Shown: positions 33,942 to 43,155, counted from the stretch's first letter. The stretch is 64,000 bases of DNA from Bacillota bacterium (GCA_040755295.1 JBFMBK010000010.1:1-64000); one strand, 5' to 3'. The notes: generated from the letters alone by a model not told the origin. Numbers and translations are program-made.

Positions 33942-34256
33942 TCAACGACCGACATCACATACCCATTCTATGAAGTCGGCATTGCCGCCGATAACAGGCA
34001 CAACAATAATCGCCGGTACCGAATAACTATGTTGACCAAGTACGGCCTTTGTTACCGCCTCGACTTTTTCTTCTGCGGTTTTGGCCACCATTACGACCTC
34101 TTCTGCCTGTTCAAGATTTCCTTCCCAGAGAAAGAACGATTCTATGCCGGGGAAAATGTTAACGCAGGCCGCGAGACGCTCAAGTACCAACAGCTTACCG
34201 ATACGCCGGGCTTCATCAAGATCCTTGAAGGTTATGTACACAAGCACCATTTTCAA
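33942..34256 (-). CDS. cutA: CutA1 divalent-cation tolerance family protein
   Basis: A 104-residue trimeric protein of the CutA1 family. YITFKDLDEARRIGKLLVLERLAACVNIFPGIESFFLWEGN contains the conserved AACVN and the Trp-Glu-Gly turn, and HSYSVPAIIVVPVIGGN the HPYxxP-like site. It was first linked to copper tolerance, though the biochemical role in most bacteria is unsettled. Start codon choice is between TTG 34256 and ATG 34250. It lies directly after the CbiA/DsrN-like gene on the same strand. Confidence 0.9.
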   Translation of the reverse strand: MKMVLVYITFKDLDEARRIGKLLVLERLAACVNIFPGIESFFLWEGNLEQAEEVVMVAKTAEEKVEAVTKAVLGQHSYSVPAIIVVPVIGGNADFIEWVCDVGR

Positions 34257-34317
34257 ATTATCCCGCCTTCATACTTTTCTCAAACGGGAGACCCCCCACA
34301 AATCCCAACCGGTGATT

Positions 34318-35739
34318 TCACGGATGTATCCCGACTGACCCTTTGTTGACACTCCTATATGCCAGAGCTTTTGCCACTAAGGACGGGGCCCACTGCGGAA
34401 CGGCAAGGGCGTGAAAGTGACAGTACGATGCCAGGGTGTTTTTATAAACAATCCCGTCGGCCATACCGTTCACACCGTAGCCTCTCTGCACCGAAAAACC
34501 GAAGGTTACCGTCTCAGGAAGGTTGGCCACCGCGGAATGATGAAACTCGTGCCCGCGAAGCTCTTGTCCTTCCTGGAAGTAAGGGTTGTTCGCCAAGGAC
34601 CGCAAACGCATATATCCGTGACCCCGCGGCTCGGTACCCATTATCACGTCAAAGGGAAAAGCATCGACCATCATGCTCCTCTTCCCGTTATAAGTAAGGC
34701 TCCGCGACAGATACATCAGGCCCCCGCATTCAGCATAAACCGGTAATCCGTTCTCTATCCCCTTCTTAATCGCCCGGCGTAAGGAAACGTTTGACTCCAG
34801 CCCTTCGGCGAAAACCTCCGGGAACCCGCCTCCGATATAGAGGGCGTCCACCGCGGGAAGACGTTCGTGTAAGGCGTCGATCAGGACAAGACTTGCACCA
34901 GCGTCTTCCAGCGCCTCAAGGTTTTCAGGGTAATAAAAGCTAAAAGCGCGGTCGCGAAGAACTCCCACGCGCACCTGTCCCTTTTGAACAGAACCGCCGG
35001 AGGGAGCCGTCACCGGAAATGCCGGGGCGGCCTCGGCAATTCGCAATACCTCCTGAATGTCAATGTACTTTTCGGCGCCGACACGCGCCTCTTCAACCGC
35101 TTCAAAAAGCTTTTCGTCTTCACCGACCGGCACCAACCCGAGATGGCGGTCCGGGATTTCCCACGCCTTGTTCTTCGGCAGTGCGCCCACCACCGGCAGG
35201 CCGCAAAAGCTCTCCACGGCGGCACGCAACATCCCCTCGTGCCGGGGCCGCGCATTGATATTATTAAGAATCACGCCGCGGATGTCCACTTCCGGGTCAA
35301 AATGTTGACACCCCATTACGATAGCGGCAACGCTTCTTGTCATCCTCACCGCATTTACAACCAGGATCACCGGACTCGCCAGGGCTTTCGCAATCTCGGC
35401 GGTGCTGCCGCTGCCTGCCAGGTCCACCCCGTCGAAAAGTCCCATGGCGCCTTCGATAACGGCAACGTCCGAGCCCAAAGCCCCCTTCGCCAGGCTCGCA
35501 CGCAGCGTTTCTCTGCTCATGAAAAAAGCGTCCAAGTTTCGGCAGGGACGCCCCGCCACTTTGCCGAGCCAGCCCGGGTCGATGAAATCGGGGCCTTTCT
35601 TGAACGGCTGAACGCCCAAGCCTCTCGCCGTAAATGCGGCAATGAGCCCCAGTGTTACGGTTGTTTTGCCGGAACGGCCCTGGGGAGCGGCGATAACAAT
35701 CCGGGGAACGTTAAAAGACGTCTTCAAGTTTAAAACCAC
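34318..35739 (-). CDS. dsrN: CbiA/CobB-family amidotransferase, probable siroheme amidase DsrN
   Basis: A 473-residue glutamine-dependent amidotransferase of the cobyrinate a,c-diamide synthase family. The N-terminal ATPase domain starts RIVIAAPQGRSGKTTVTLGL (P-loop) and contains KKGPDFIDPGW. The C-terminal class I-like glutaminase domain has LYIGGGFPEVFAEGLESN and the nucleophile in VYAECGGLMYLS. In dissimilatory sulfur bacteria a CbiA homologue, DsrN, amidates siroheme for sulfite reductase. The gene here follows dsrM, dsrK and dsrC, and no other cobalamin genes are nearby, so DsrN is the better reading. The function is inferred from context; a true cobyrinate amidase remains possible. Confidence 0.75.
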   Translation of the reverse strand: MVLNLKTSFNVPRIVIAAPQGRSGKTTVTLGLIAAFTARGLGVQPFKKGPDFIDPGWLGKVAGRPCRNLDAFFMSRETLRASLAKGALGSDVAVIEGAMGLFDGVDLAGSGSTAEIAKALASPVILVVNAVRMTRSVAAIVMGCQHFDPEVDIRGVILNNINARPRHEGMLRAAVESFCGLPVVGALPKNKAWEIPDRHLGLVPVGEDEKLFEAVEEARVGAEKYIDIQEVLRIAEAAPAFPVTAPSGGSVQKGQVRVGVLRDRAFSFYYPENLEALEDAGASLVLIDALHERLPAVDALYIGGGFPEVFAEGLESNVSLRRAIKKGIENGLPVYAECGGLMYLSRSLTYNGKRSMMVDAFPFDVIMGTEPRGHGYMRLRSLANNPYFQEGQELRGHEFHHSAVANLPETVTFGFSVQRGYGVNGMADGIVYKNTLASYCHFHALAVPQWAPSLVAKALAYRSVNKGSVGIHP

Positions 35740-35840
35740 GCTTCCATTACTTTTCAGGCATCTGCCGTAATTATATCTGATAGCGTGACATTAAAACGAG
35801 AGCTTATCAGGCAAATTCCCAAATTAGCCCCCTAAAAATT

Positions 35841-35872
35841 CCTTAACCCGGGGAGGCCTCCCCGGGTTAAGG
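35841..35872 (-). terminator. Strong palindromic terminator after dsrC
   Basis: CCTTAACCCGGGGAGG pairs perfectly with CCTCCCCGGGTTAAGG, followed on the minus strand by AATTTTTAG. It lies 25 bases after the dsrC stop and separates dsrC from the amidotransferase gene. Confidence 0.75.
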
Positions 35873-35897
35873 GTATCTTGCCCAGAAAATATCTCAG

Positions 35898-36215
35898 TTA
35901 CACACAGCCTGTGGGTTTCGGCAGACCCGCGATTTTACACGCGCCCTTGGCCGGACCCGTCGGGAAAAGCTCGTAAATCTGTTTTAGCGTGAAACCGCTG
36001 TTCTTGCAAAGCATGCGGATCATCGGCGCCACGCCGGTCCGCAGGTAGTATTCACGAATGTAGCGAACAACCTTCCAGTGGTCGTCGGTCAACTCGTTGA
36101 CCTCTTCCAGCGGCGCTATCCCTTTTGCAAGTTCCTCATCCCAAATGTTCGGGTCGGTGATGAACCCATCTTCGTCAACCTCAACCTGTTTCCCCGCAAT
36201 GTTTATCATTGCCAT
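35898..36215 (-). CDS. dsrC: Dissimilatory sulfite reductase-associated protein DsrC
   Basis: A 105-residue sulfur carrier. During sulfite reduction it forms a trisulfide with sulfur from DsrAB, which DsrMK(JOP) reduces. The C-terminal arm CKIAGLPKPTGCV carries the two conserved Cys (ten residues between them, second one penultimate), which separates true DsrC from TusE-only proteins. DEDGFITDPNIWDEELA and DHWKVVRYIREYYLRTGVAPMIRML are family segments. ATG 36215 is used; a GTG 12 bases earlier overlaps GGAGG. dsrAB is not in the window. It lies downstream of dsrK, likely in the same transcript. Confidence 0.95.
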   Translation of the reverse strand: MAMINIAGKQVEVDEDGFITDPNIWDEELAKGIAPLEEVNELTDDHWKVVRYIREYYLRTGVAPMIRMLCKNSGFTLKQIYELFPTGPAKGACKIAGLPKPTGCV

Positions 36216-36339
36216 GCTCGAAAACACCTCCGTAAAATAATTGGTTTATCCCCCAAAATTCCTCTCCGCAAAATGAACTACCTTTTATATAACAGGTAGG
36301 CTACCGCCCTTAAGCGTGATCCTGTCGCGTAATCACCCC

Positions 36340-37779
36340 CTAAATCTGCCTGTGGCCTTTGAACACTAACCCTGCTCCGACAAAGTCGATCAGCCCTTGT
36401 ATCGGGGTATCCAGGTGATGGTACTCATGAAGTACCCCATAGAACTGTGCCTTGCAGATAGAGCACGGTGCACAGAGAATATCCGCTCCGGTGGCCTTAA
36501 TCTGCTCGACCTTTTTCAAAGAGAACTTGCCCCGGAGTTCATACATTTCAGGGTCGTCGTATAGAACCGCGGAGCCGCCGCCGCAACAGAAGTTCTTCTC
36601 CCGGTTCGGGTACATCTCCCGAACCTCCGGCACCGAAGCGTAAAGATTAATCCGAAGATTGTCTATCAGATTGCACGCCCGGGAGTAGTTACACGGATCG
36701 TGCAGCGTGACGGATGTGCCGACCGGGGCGAGACGGTTGTTCCGCGGGTCCAGTTTCAGTTTTCCGGCTTTAATATACGCCGCCACCTCATCGTGAAGGT
36801 GAACGATAGGTACCCCCTTGTGGTAGTCGTACCCGGCTCCGGCGATGGCAAAGTCCGAAAGCGTCGGCGTGTACATCTTCCATGCGCGCCAGCCGTGTCC
36901 GCACTCGCCCATTACCACCTTCTTGATACCAAGTTCATAGACCGTCCACCACAACCGTTTCACCAGTTCCCGCTGGACTGAATGCTGATCCGTCAAGAGG
37001 CCGAAGTTACCTGCTTCCGTCATATGCGAAGAAATAGTCCAGTTAGCCCCCACATATTCAAAGAACTGGGCGGCACCTTTCAGAGTCTCCGGGTTGAGCA
37101 GATAATCCGCCGAAGACGGTACGTAAAGGATGTCCGAATTCGGCTTATCAACCGGGAACTCGATCCTGAAGCCGCGTTCCTCTTCAATTTCGTCGGAAAG
37201 GAAGTCGTGCGTTTCTATCTCGCCCTGCTTGGTCATGGCGCCCTGGTTGCCGCGCTCAAAAACCGCTGCGGACGCCGCACCCTGCAGATCGGGAACCATC
37301 CCGATACCCCACAGGATCTCACGTCCGGCCATGGTGACTTCACAGGTGTCTATGCCGAACGGGCATACATGACCGCACCTGCGGCACTCAGTACACTGGT
37401 AGTAGTAGCTGAACCATTCCTCGAGGGTACCCATGGAAATGTCTTCCGCGCCGACCAGGCTGCCGAAAAGTTTCCCCTGAACGGTAAAGTACCGCTTGTA
37501 TACCTTCCGCATCAGGTCCGCCCGTCCGGTCGGGATGTTATTGGGGTCCTTGGTGCCGAGGTAGGCATGGCATTCGTTCGCGCACACGCCGCACTTCACA
37601 CAGGACTCCATAGCCATTACAAACGATCGCCGGTCCTTCCGGTAATGGTCGAGCCACTTAATCGCCTCTGCCGGTTTTTGGGCGTCAGGAACATCACGGA
37701 CATGTATCCGCTTAAGAACCCGATCGGTAGCCCGGGCAGGCTGGCTTAATTCTTTGCCTTTAACTATTTTTTTAGGCAC
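36340..37779 (-). CDS. dsrK: DsrK, HdrD-like iron-sulfur subunit
   Basis: A 479-residue Fe-S protein of the sulfite-reduction membrane complex, related to heterodisulfide reductase HdrD. It reduces the DsrC trisulfide using quinol electrons. Two ferredoxin-type clusters are bound by CVKCGVCANECHAYLG and CTECRRCGHVCPFGIDTCEV (about residues 60-150). The CCG-type catalytic cluster motifs appear as LHDPCNYSRACN...NFCCGGGSAVL and later CAPCSICKAQF. The start is GTG 37779 with GGAGGTGAG. It is 17 bases after dsrM, so they are cotranscribed. Only M, K and C are present here, as in Gram-positive sulfate reducers that lack dsrJOP. Confidence 0.93.
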   Translation of the reverse strand: MPKKIVKGKELSQPARATDRVLKRIHVRDVPDAQKPAEAIKWLDHYRKDRRSFVMAMESCVKCGVCANECHAYLGTKDPNNIPTGRADLMRKVYKRYFTVQGKLFGSLVGAEDISMGTLEEWFSYYYQCTECRRCGHVCPFGIDTCEVTMAGREILWGIGMVPDLQGAASAAVFERGNQGAMTKQGEIETHDFLSDEIEEERGFRIEFPVDKPNSDILYVPSSADYLLNPETLKGAAQFFEYVGANWTISSHMTEAGNFGLLTDQHSVQRELVKRLWWTVYELGIKKVVMGECGHGWRAWKMYTPTLSDFAIAGAGYDYHKGVPIVHLHDEVAAYIKAGKLKLDPRNNRLAPVGTSVTLHDPCNYSRACNLIDNLRINLYASVPEVREMYPNREKNFCCGGGSAVLYDDPEMYELRGKFSLKKVEQIKATGADILCAPCSICKAQFYGVLHEYHHLDTPIQGLIDFVGAGLVFKGHRQI

Positions 37780-37796
37780 CTTATCTCACCTCCCTC

Positions 37797-38585
37797 CTAT
37801 AGCTTCAACGTCGCACCAGGAAGGCCCACGGGCGGTTCCTGGAACGGGCGGTTCATAATCCAGCGGGACCAGAGTATCCCGAATGGGTGCATCAACTTCG
37901 AGAAGGGGAAGATGATAAGCATGATCTGCACCGCCAGGAAATGAATAAAGAAATAAACATTAAGCTGCCCTGTCTCTTCCACCACCGGCATCGGCCCCGG
38001 GTGGAAGGTAAAAAGACCAACCATATAATCCTGGGCCGCTTGGTACTCTACCGCTACAGCATGTACGAGCCGCATATAATCGCCGACACCTACGATAACA
38101 AGGAGCAGCAAGAGATGCAGGTAGTCGCTCGGCATGGAAATAACCCGTACCTTTTCGATTGCGAAACGCCGGTACAGCAGGTAAAGCAACATGACGAAAA
38201 AGATGATGCCGAACATTGTTCCCAGGAAGTTGGATGCATTATGGCTTTGCGTTTCTGTGACTATCCATGGAAGCAGCATATGGAACTGGTTCCCGAGGGT
38301 AGCGATACCCAGTATGTGCCCTCCGCCAATAGCTGCGAGCGATACGTGCATCAGCCACGCACCGACCCACAACGGCTTGTCGAACTTGAAAATGTTCCAA
38401 AAACTAACGATCTGCCATAGGATCCAGGCAACAGCCGCTCCCCAGGAAGAAGGAAAAGGCGAAAGCGTGATATTATGCACGATTCGACCGATCATCCAGC
38501 GCCAGATTCGCCAAGTAATCCCCCCTAAAAGGATCGCCACCGCGAAATAGGGGAGTATCTTCCCTACAAAAACCTCCAACCGCAC
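37797..38585 (-). CDS. dsrM: DsrM, NarI-like cytochrome b subunit
   Basis: A 262-residue integral membrane protein of the respiratory nitrate reductase gamma-like (NarI) family. With DsrK it would pass electrons from menaquinol to DsrC trisulfide. Five or six hydrophobic helices are visible. Several His residues lie in helices (MHVSLAAIGGGHILG, YLHLLLLLVIVGVGDYMRLVHAVAVEY, FIHFLAVQIMLIIFPFSKLMHPFG), suitable as heme b ligands. The GTG start at 38585 directly follows AAGGAGGTGC. The dsrMK order and spacing support the assignment. Confidence 0.9.
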   Translation of the reverse strand: MRLEVFVGKILPYFAVAILLGGITWRIWRWMIGRIVHNITLSPFPSSWGAAVAWILWQIVSFWNIFKFDKPLWVGAWLMHVSLAAIGGGHILGIATLGNQFHMLLPWIVTETQSHNASNFLGTMFGIIFFVMLLYLLYRRFAIEKVRVISMPSDYLHLLLLLVIVGVGDYMRLVHAVAVEYQAAQDYMVGLFTFHPGPMPVVEETGQLNVYFFIHFLAVQIMLIIFPFSKLMHPFGILWSRWIMNRPFQEPPVGLPGATLKL

Positions 38586-38645
38586 GCACCTCCTTCTAAA
38601 GACTTGTCTTTCAGGTAATCAACAACTTGGGCACAAAAAAGGAGG

Positions 38646-38831
38646 CTAAACCTCCTCAATGGTAATCGCACCGGTTGGGCAAACCGTTACACAAGTTTCA
38701 CAACCAAGACAGGCCGTCTCGTCCGTGATTATCACTTTACCTTCTTCCAAAACAAGAATTCCAGCCGGGCAAGCCTCGACGCACTCGCCGCAACCTTCGC
38801 ACTTGTTTTCGTCACGTTGAACCCTGTACAC
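38646..38831 (-). CDS. 2[4Fe-4S] ferredoxin
   Basis: A 61-residue ferredoxin with two full CxxCxxCxxxCP motifs (CEGCGECVEACP and CLGCETCVTVCP), each binding a [4Fe-4S] cluster. It is a soluble electron carrier. It lies about 60 bases upstream of dsrM and 160 bases downstream of a closely similar paralogue, all on the same strand. A role in supplying electrons to sulfur metabolism fits but is not demonstrated by the sequence. Confidence 0.93.
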   Translation of the reverse strand: MYRVQRDENKCEGCGECVEACPAGILVLEEGKVIITDETACLGCETCVTVCPTGAITIEEV

Positions 38832-38993
38832 AGCCCCAAAAACCTCCCGCTAAGCTTAAAGAACCCTCTTGAAAGGAGACCTTAAACACCTCCTTTTTCA
38901 GATTCGTCACCCGCGTGAACACATGCTTCCCGATCGCAGGTAAGGATGGCATTTCCGGTTCCTTATTTGGATCGCACTATAATAAAGCCCGTA

Positions 38994-39179
38994 TTACCTT
39001 TCCTCTATCGACACCGCACCGTTAGGGCATACGGAAACGCAGGTTTCACAACCCTCGCAAGCCGTCTCGTCCGTAATCCTTACCTTCCCGTCTTCCATAA
39101 CAAGTATCCCGGCGGGACAACTCTCGACGCACTCGCCACAAGCGTCACACTTGGACTCATCACGCGAAACTATAAACAT
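38994..39179 (-). CDS. 2[4Fe-4S] ferredoxin, tandem paralogue
   Basis: A 61-residue ferredoxin with CDACGECVESCP and CEGCETCVSVCP. It is of the same length as the next ferredoxin and very similar in sequence throughout, indicating a local duplication. ATG 39179 follows GGAGGTTTC. The first cluster motif differs slightly (CDAC instead of CEGC), so the two copies may have different potentials or partners. Confidence 0.93.
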   Translation of the reverse strand: MFIVSRDESKCDACGECVESCPAGILVMEDGKVRITDETACEGCETCVSVCPNGAVSIEER

Positions 39180-39939
39180 TTTGAAACCTCCTCAAATTGT
39201 TTGAAAATAGAATTGTTTTAACCGGTTGACCAGGGAATTCCTACTTCTTTGCCGTGTCTCAGAAATTGCATCCGGGATTTATTTCACCGTAATAAATCAG
39301 CTTAACATCGTCGTGCGCAATATATTCTGGATGGATACAGGTCCCTTATTATCCCCGGCCGCCATATGACCCGTGCTGTCTCCCGGACTTCAGAGGAACA
39401 TCAGAAAGGTGCTGCTCAGGATCGTCCACCGCTTCCTTAATCTGTTTTGGCACCAGGAATGCCAGACCCCGTCTATCACATCAATGGTATCTCTTACCGA
39501 ACGCTCCCTTTCTGAAGCCCCAGAAACACGTAAAAGAAAATTCTGCTTCCCTGCCGCCGCCATCCCGTATAAAGGCCAAGCCCGGACCAGCGGCACACTT
39601 ACGTAAACCCAACCTCCCGACTGACGGATACACATTAATTCTCCCGGCCGGCTTACCTTCGAAAGCGGTGATGTATTACCATTCTATTACCATAAGGCTT
39701 AAGCGTAATTCCCCACCCTTTCTTTGCCGCCCGCTGACAAACGGTGCGGCACTGAAGGATCCTGACCGCTTTTCATTTCACCCCCCCGCGTGCTTATAAA
39801 ACGATGGACATTCACAAAATAGTTAGTAAAAGAAAAAAATATGCCACTGGTTATGCCGGAATCCCGCGAACGTAGATCCCGGTAACATCTCAACCAGCTA
39901 AAACCTCATAGGCTAAAACCATTACTGAAGCTAATGTTC
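39180..39939. other. Long intergenic region, no supported gene
   Basis: About 760 bases. A minus-strand frame (39390-39635) and a plus-strand frame (39373-39606) are open but have neither ribosome binding site nor family character. The part near 39190-39330 is A/T-richer and probably carries the promoter of the ferredoxin-dsrMKC transcript. A decayed gene cannot be excluded. Confidence 0.4.
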
Positions 39940-41271
39940 TTATTCGAGGCGCGTCGTAATATTCCTTCTCTCAGTGTCACTTTTTTCTCTAAATACCAAA
40001 TCCGTACCAGCTTGATTCACCCTTCTGACATCTGCTCCCAAGCCGTTAAGCCTTTCTTCAAAATCCTTATAACCGCGGTAAACCAGTTCCGCCCCGCTGA
40101 CCTCGGTTTCGCCCTCGGCGATTAACCCGGCAACCACCAGGGCAGCCCCTGCCCTTAAATCCGTAGCCTTTACTTGAGCTCCGAAGAGTCTGGGCATTCC
40201 ATCCACTATCGCAGCCCGGCCTTCCACCTTGACCCGGGCTCCCAACCGGCGGAACTCCTGCGCCACCTGAAAGCGGTTTTCATAAATATTTTCCACGATT
40301 ACGCTGGTGCCGGGGGCAACGCTTAGCAGCGCCATTACCTGGGACTGCATGTCTGTGGGGAAACCCGGATACGGCATCGTTTTTATATTCGCCGGCCGCA
40401 AATCCCTCAACCGTTTCACGAAAAGAGCGTCTTCCCCTTCGACTATCTCCGCGCCTATCTCTCTCAACTTTGCCGTAAGCGGCTGGATATGTTTGGGGAT
40501 AACGCCTTCTATCCTGACCTCTCCGCCGGTTGCCACAGCAGCCACCATGAAGGTCCCGGTTTCGATACGGTCCGGGATCACGGTATAATGCATCCTGCGT
40601 CCAAGCTCTTTAACTCCGTCAATGCGGATTATGTCCGTTCCGGCGCCGAAAATCCGCGCGCCGAGCCCGTTGAGAAAATTAGCAAGATCTACTACCTCCG
40701 GTTCCTTGGCCGCGTTTTCAATAAGGGTTTGTCCTTCGGCAAGACAAGCCGCCATCATGAGGTTCTCGGTAGCCCCGACACTTGGAAAATCAAGATACAC
40801 CCGGGCGCCCCGCAAGCGTGTCGCCCGCGCCCAGACATAGCCTTTTTCCAAGCTTAGTTGAGCCCCCAAGGCGCTGAGCCCTTTAAAATGGAGGTCCATC
40901 GGCCGTGCGCCGATATTGCATCCTCCGGGTAAGGGTATGCGCACCTCGCCGCACCGCGCGAGAATCGGACCGAGAAGCAGGTTTGAGGCCCTCAATTTCT
41001 TGACCAGCTCGTAAGGCGCTTCCCGCACCTGAAGCGAGGGAACGCCGATCGATAGAGTATCCCCCTTTTTCCAGGAAGCCTGCACACCAAGGTAAGTGAT
41101 TACCTGGAGAATGTTTTGAACATCACTGATGTTTGGAACATTGTCGAGAACGATGTTTTCCTCGGCGAGGATCACGCCGCATAATATGGCTAAAGCAGCG
41201 TTCTTCGCACCGTTTATCCGCACCCGCCCTCTTAGCGGTCTACCGCCGCGAACAACTATTTTGGGGGCCAA
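39940..41271 (-). CDS. murA: UDP-N-acetylglucosamine 1-carboxyvinyltransferase
   Basis: First committed enzyme of peptidoglycan synthesis, adding enolpyruvate from PEP to UDP-GlcNAc. The 443-residue protein opens with VRGGRPLRGRVRINGAKNAAL, where the Lys-Asn pair binds substrate. It has the active-site loop LPGGCNIGARPMDLH with the catalytic Cys (fosfomycin target), then FPSVGATENLMMAA and YPGFPTDMQSQVMAL. TTG 41271 follows GGAGG by 7 bases. A second murA copy is common in Firmicutes. This one is followed by no mur genes, so it could be the murA1 or the murAB (murZ) type. Confidence 0.95.
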   Translation of the reverse strand: MAPKIVVRGGRPLRGRVRINGAKNAALAILCGVILAEENIVLDNVPNISDVQNILQVITYLGVQASWKKGDTLSIGVPSLQVREAPYELVKKLRASNLLLGPILARCGEVRIPLPGGCNIGARPMDLHFKGLSALGAQLSLEKGYVWARATRLRGARVYLDFPSVGATENLMMAACLAEGQTLIENAAKEPEVVDLANFLNGLGARIFGAGTDIIRIDGVKELGRRMHYTVIPDRIETGTFMVAAVATGGEVRIEGVIPKHIQPLTAKLREIGAEIVEGEDALFVKRLRDLRPANIKTMPYPGFPTDMQSQVMALLSVAPGTSVIVENIYENRFQVAQEFRRLGARVKVEGRAAIVDGMPRLFGAQVKATDLRAGAALVVAGLIAEGETEVSGAELVYRGYKDFEERLNGLGADVRRVNQAGTDLVFREKSDTERRNITTRLE

Positions 41272-41351
41272 CGAACATCCTCCGTTCAGTTCAAAATCCC
41301 ACCCTGCATAGCCGGCTGCCTTGTTCCAGATGCCGCACTTATAATCTTTTT

Positions 41352-42254
41352 CTAACTTCCGGTTTCTCGTTTTTCAAACCGCGAGCCCGGATGCTCCCTA
41401 TCCGCCCATTCCCGCCACTGAATCTCAAACTTCGAAAGATTGCAGTCCGTATTCTTGCTGACCGCCTCCGCAAACGTAGAACCTTGTCCAAGATCATTCA
41501 GCAGGTCTAACACGCCGGCGTCACCGTTATACAGGAAAATATACTGTACCATTAACAGGGACTGATAATATGCCAAGCGCTGATCGGGCAGATAATCGAA
41601 CATTTCCAGGTCTTTAAAAGAATACCAGTCAGAAACACTTACCGGTGGGTCGAAGGTGAACCCGGTCAACCGTCGTTCCGTTTCTTGCGCAAGTCCTTCC
41701 GTCAACCAGCGCGGATAATTGCCTCCGGTCCGGTAGTCGACCATCAGGTGAGCCGCCTCATGTACCATCGGCCCCGTGTCGAAAAAGACCTTCCGCTCCG
41801 AATCGGCGGTTGCTTTCCCTATCCAGGAAGAAGGGCTTAAAACCCTAACGGTTCCCGCCCAGTAAACCCCCATTGTGCCTTCGTCGGCAGGCCACCCAAA
41901 AAAGCGGTTTAATTCCCCCTGCTCTTTGTAAATCACCACCGGAACCCTTCGTTTCAAACGCAGCCCGAATTCCGCCGCCACCTTAGGGAAATACTGCTCG
42001 GCCGCCGCCTGAACAAGCCTCGCCGCCCTCTCATTCCCGTTAGGATAGTAGACAACACTATAATCACCGTAGAGCCGCTTTAAACCGAAATACTGAACCG
42101 GTACCAAGACCCTATTAATCTCCCGCGCAAACTCGTTAATATGTATTCTGGCAACGGAGGGAAGCCTTAACAGGAAACACCCGGCAAGCATCACCCCTAA
42201 AACCAGTATCTTTTGCGGTCGAAGCCGGATTTCCCTTACGATTTCCAACACCAA
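41352..42254 (-). CDS. Peptidase MA-like metallohydrolase, membrane anchored
   Basis: A 300-residue predicted zinc protease (gluzincin). One N-terminal transmembrane helix (about 16-32) puts the catalytic domain outside the cell. The zinc site is VHEAAHLMVDY (HExxH, near residue 165), and LTEGLAQETE about 20 residues later gives the third ligand Glu. The substrate is unknown. The gene lies between murA and a TPR gene on the same strand and could take part in envelope maintenance. The TTG start at 42254 is not certain. Confidence 0.75.
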   Translation of the reverse strand: MVLEIVREIRLRPQKILVLGVMLAGCFLLRLPSVARIHINEFAREINRVLVPVQYFGLKRLYGDYSVVYYPNGNERAARLVQAAAEQYFPKVAAEFGLRLKRRVPVVIYKEQGELNRFFGWPADEGTMGVYWAGTVRVLSPSSWIGKATADSERKVFFDTGPMVHEAAHLMVDYRTGGNYPRWLTEGLAQETERRLTGFTFDPPVSVSDWYSFKDLEMFDYLPDQRLAYYQSLLMVQYIFLYNGDAGVLDLLNDLGQGSTFAEAVSKNTDCNLSKFEIQWREWADREHPGSRFEKRETGS

Positions 42255-42406
42255 GTCAGCCTTCTCCCCTCGTTAATTAATTATAAAAAAGGCTGACTGG
42301 TATTAATAGTGGTAATAATGAGCAATAAGGCGTTCATTAACAGTATCTCTACAACGGCATACAAACCGGCGGCATATTCTGCAACCGGACTGCCCCGTTC
42401 CGGTAA

Positions 42407-42985
42407 CTATGGCTTTACAGCGCCTTTTTCCTGCTTGGCGGCCCATTCCGCAATTAAACCTTGGGCCTGTTCCACCTCCCGGCCGGTCTTAGCCAGGGCG
42501 ATAAAGCGTTGCAGGTCTTCTACGGCACCGGCGTAATCCTTGTCGCCGTAACCACGGATAAGCCCGCGATAAAACAGCGCCATCTGGTGGTTGGGCGACT
42601 TTTGAAGAATCATTTGCACTTGCGTGGACGCACTCTTATAATCGCCCTGGATAAAATACAACTCTACCAGACTCATCCTTGCAGCGGTGTTGTCCGGCGA
42701 AATCTTTAAAATCTTCCGGTAAGTTTCCTCCGCACGTTTAGTATCCCCGCCTTCAACAAGCCGGCCGGCGATCGAAAGAAGCGTAGCCACATCCTTGTTG
42801 GCTTCGGCGCCGGCAATCTCGGAGTCGACGGAGTCGTTTCGGCTCCCTGATACCTCGGGTGCCTGTTCCTTCGGTAAAGAAGTCCATATGACGGATGACC
42901 CGACAAGGCCGGCCCCGAGGGCGACAACCAAAGCCCAGAAAACGGCCTTAATAAACCTCTTTCTGCTTCTAAATGACAGGAACAA
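42407..42985 (-). CDS. Membrane-anchored TPR-repeat protein
   Basis: A 192-residue protein with a basic start, a transmembrane helix (about 14-33) and three tetratricopeptide repeats in the C-terminal part (ATLLSIAGRLVEGGDTKRAEETYRKILKI, AARMSLVELYFIQGDYKSA and QMALFYRGLIRGYGDKDYAGAV in outline). TPRs bind partner proteins; none is identifiable here. It may act as scaffold for the neighbouring wall enzymes. The start codon (TTG 42985) has only a weak ribosome binding site. Confidence 0.7.
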   Translation of the reverse strand: MFLSFRSRKRFIKAVFWALVVALGAGLVGSSVIWTSLPKEQAPEVSGSRNDSVDSEIAGAEANKDVATLLSIAGRLVEGGDTKRAEETYRKILKISPDNTAARMSLVELYFIQGDYKSASTQVQMILQKSPNHQMALFYRGLIRGYGDKDYAGAVEDLQRFIALAKTGREVEQAQGLIAEWAAKQEKGAVKP

Positions 42986-43103
42986 TTAAATTTTACCCCC
43001 CATGTAAGTGTTGCTAACCCCACACATCCTGCGTCTGACTCCCAAGACAGCCCCGCAATAAGTATACCATAATCGATTAATCGGTGTCGTTGGGTATAAA
43101 AAT

Positions 43104-43134
43104 AAAAATCCGGCCTCAAGGCCGGATTTTTTTT
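43104..43134. terminator. Strong intrinsic terminator
   Basis: AATCCGGCCTCAAGGCCGGATT is flanked by A-rich sequence on the left and an eight-base T run on the right. It is a bidirectional stop. It ends the M23 peptidase transcript on the minus strand. Confidence 0.85.
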
Positions 43135-43155
43135 AACATTATACACCCGTCGCTT

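Noticed and set aside
39390-39635. Minus-strand 81-codon frame in the ferredoxin-murA gap
   Set aside because: It has no ribosome binding site, no domain, and an overlapping plus-strand frame of equal quality.
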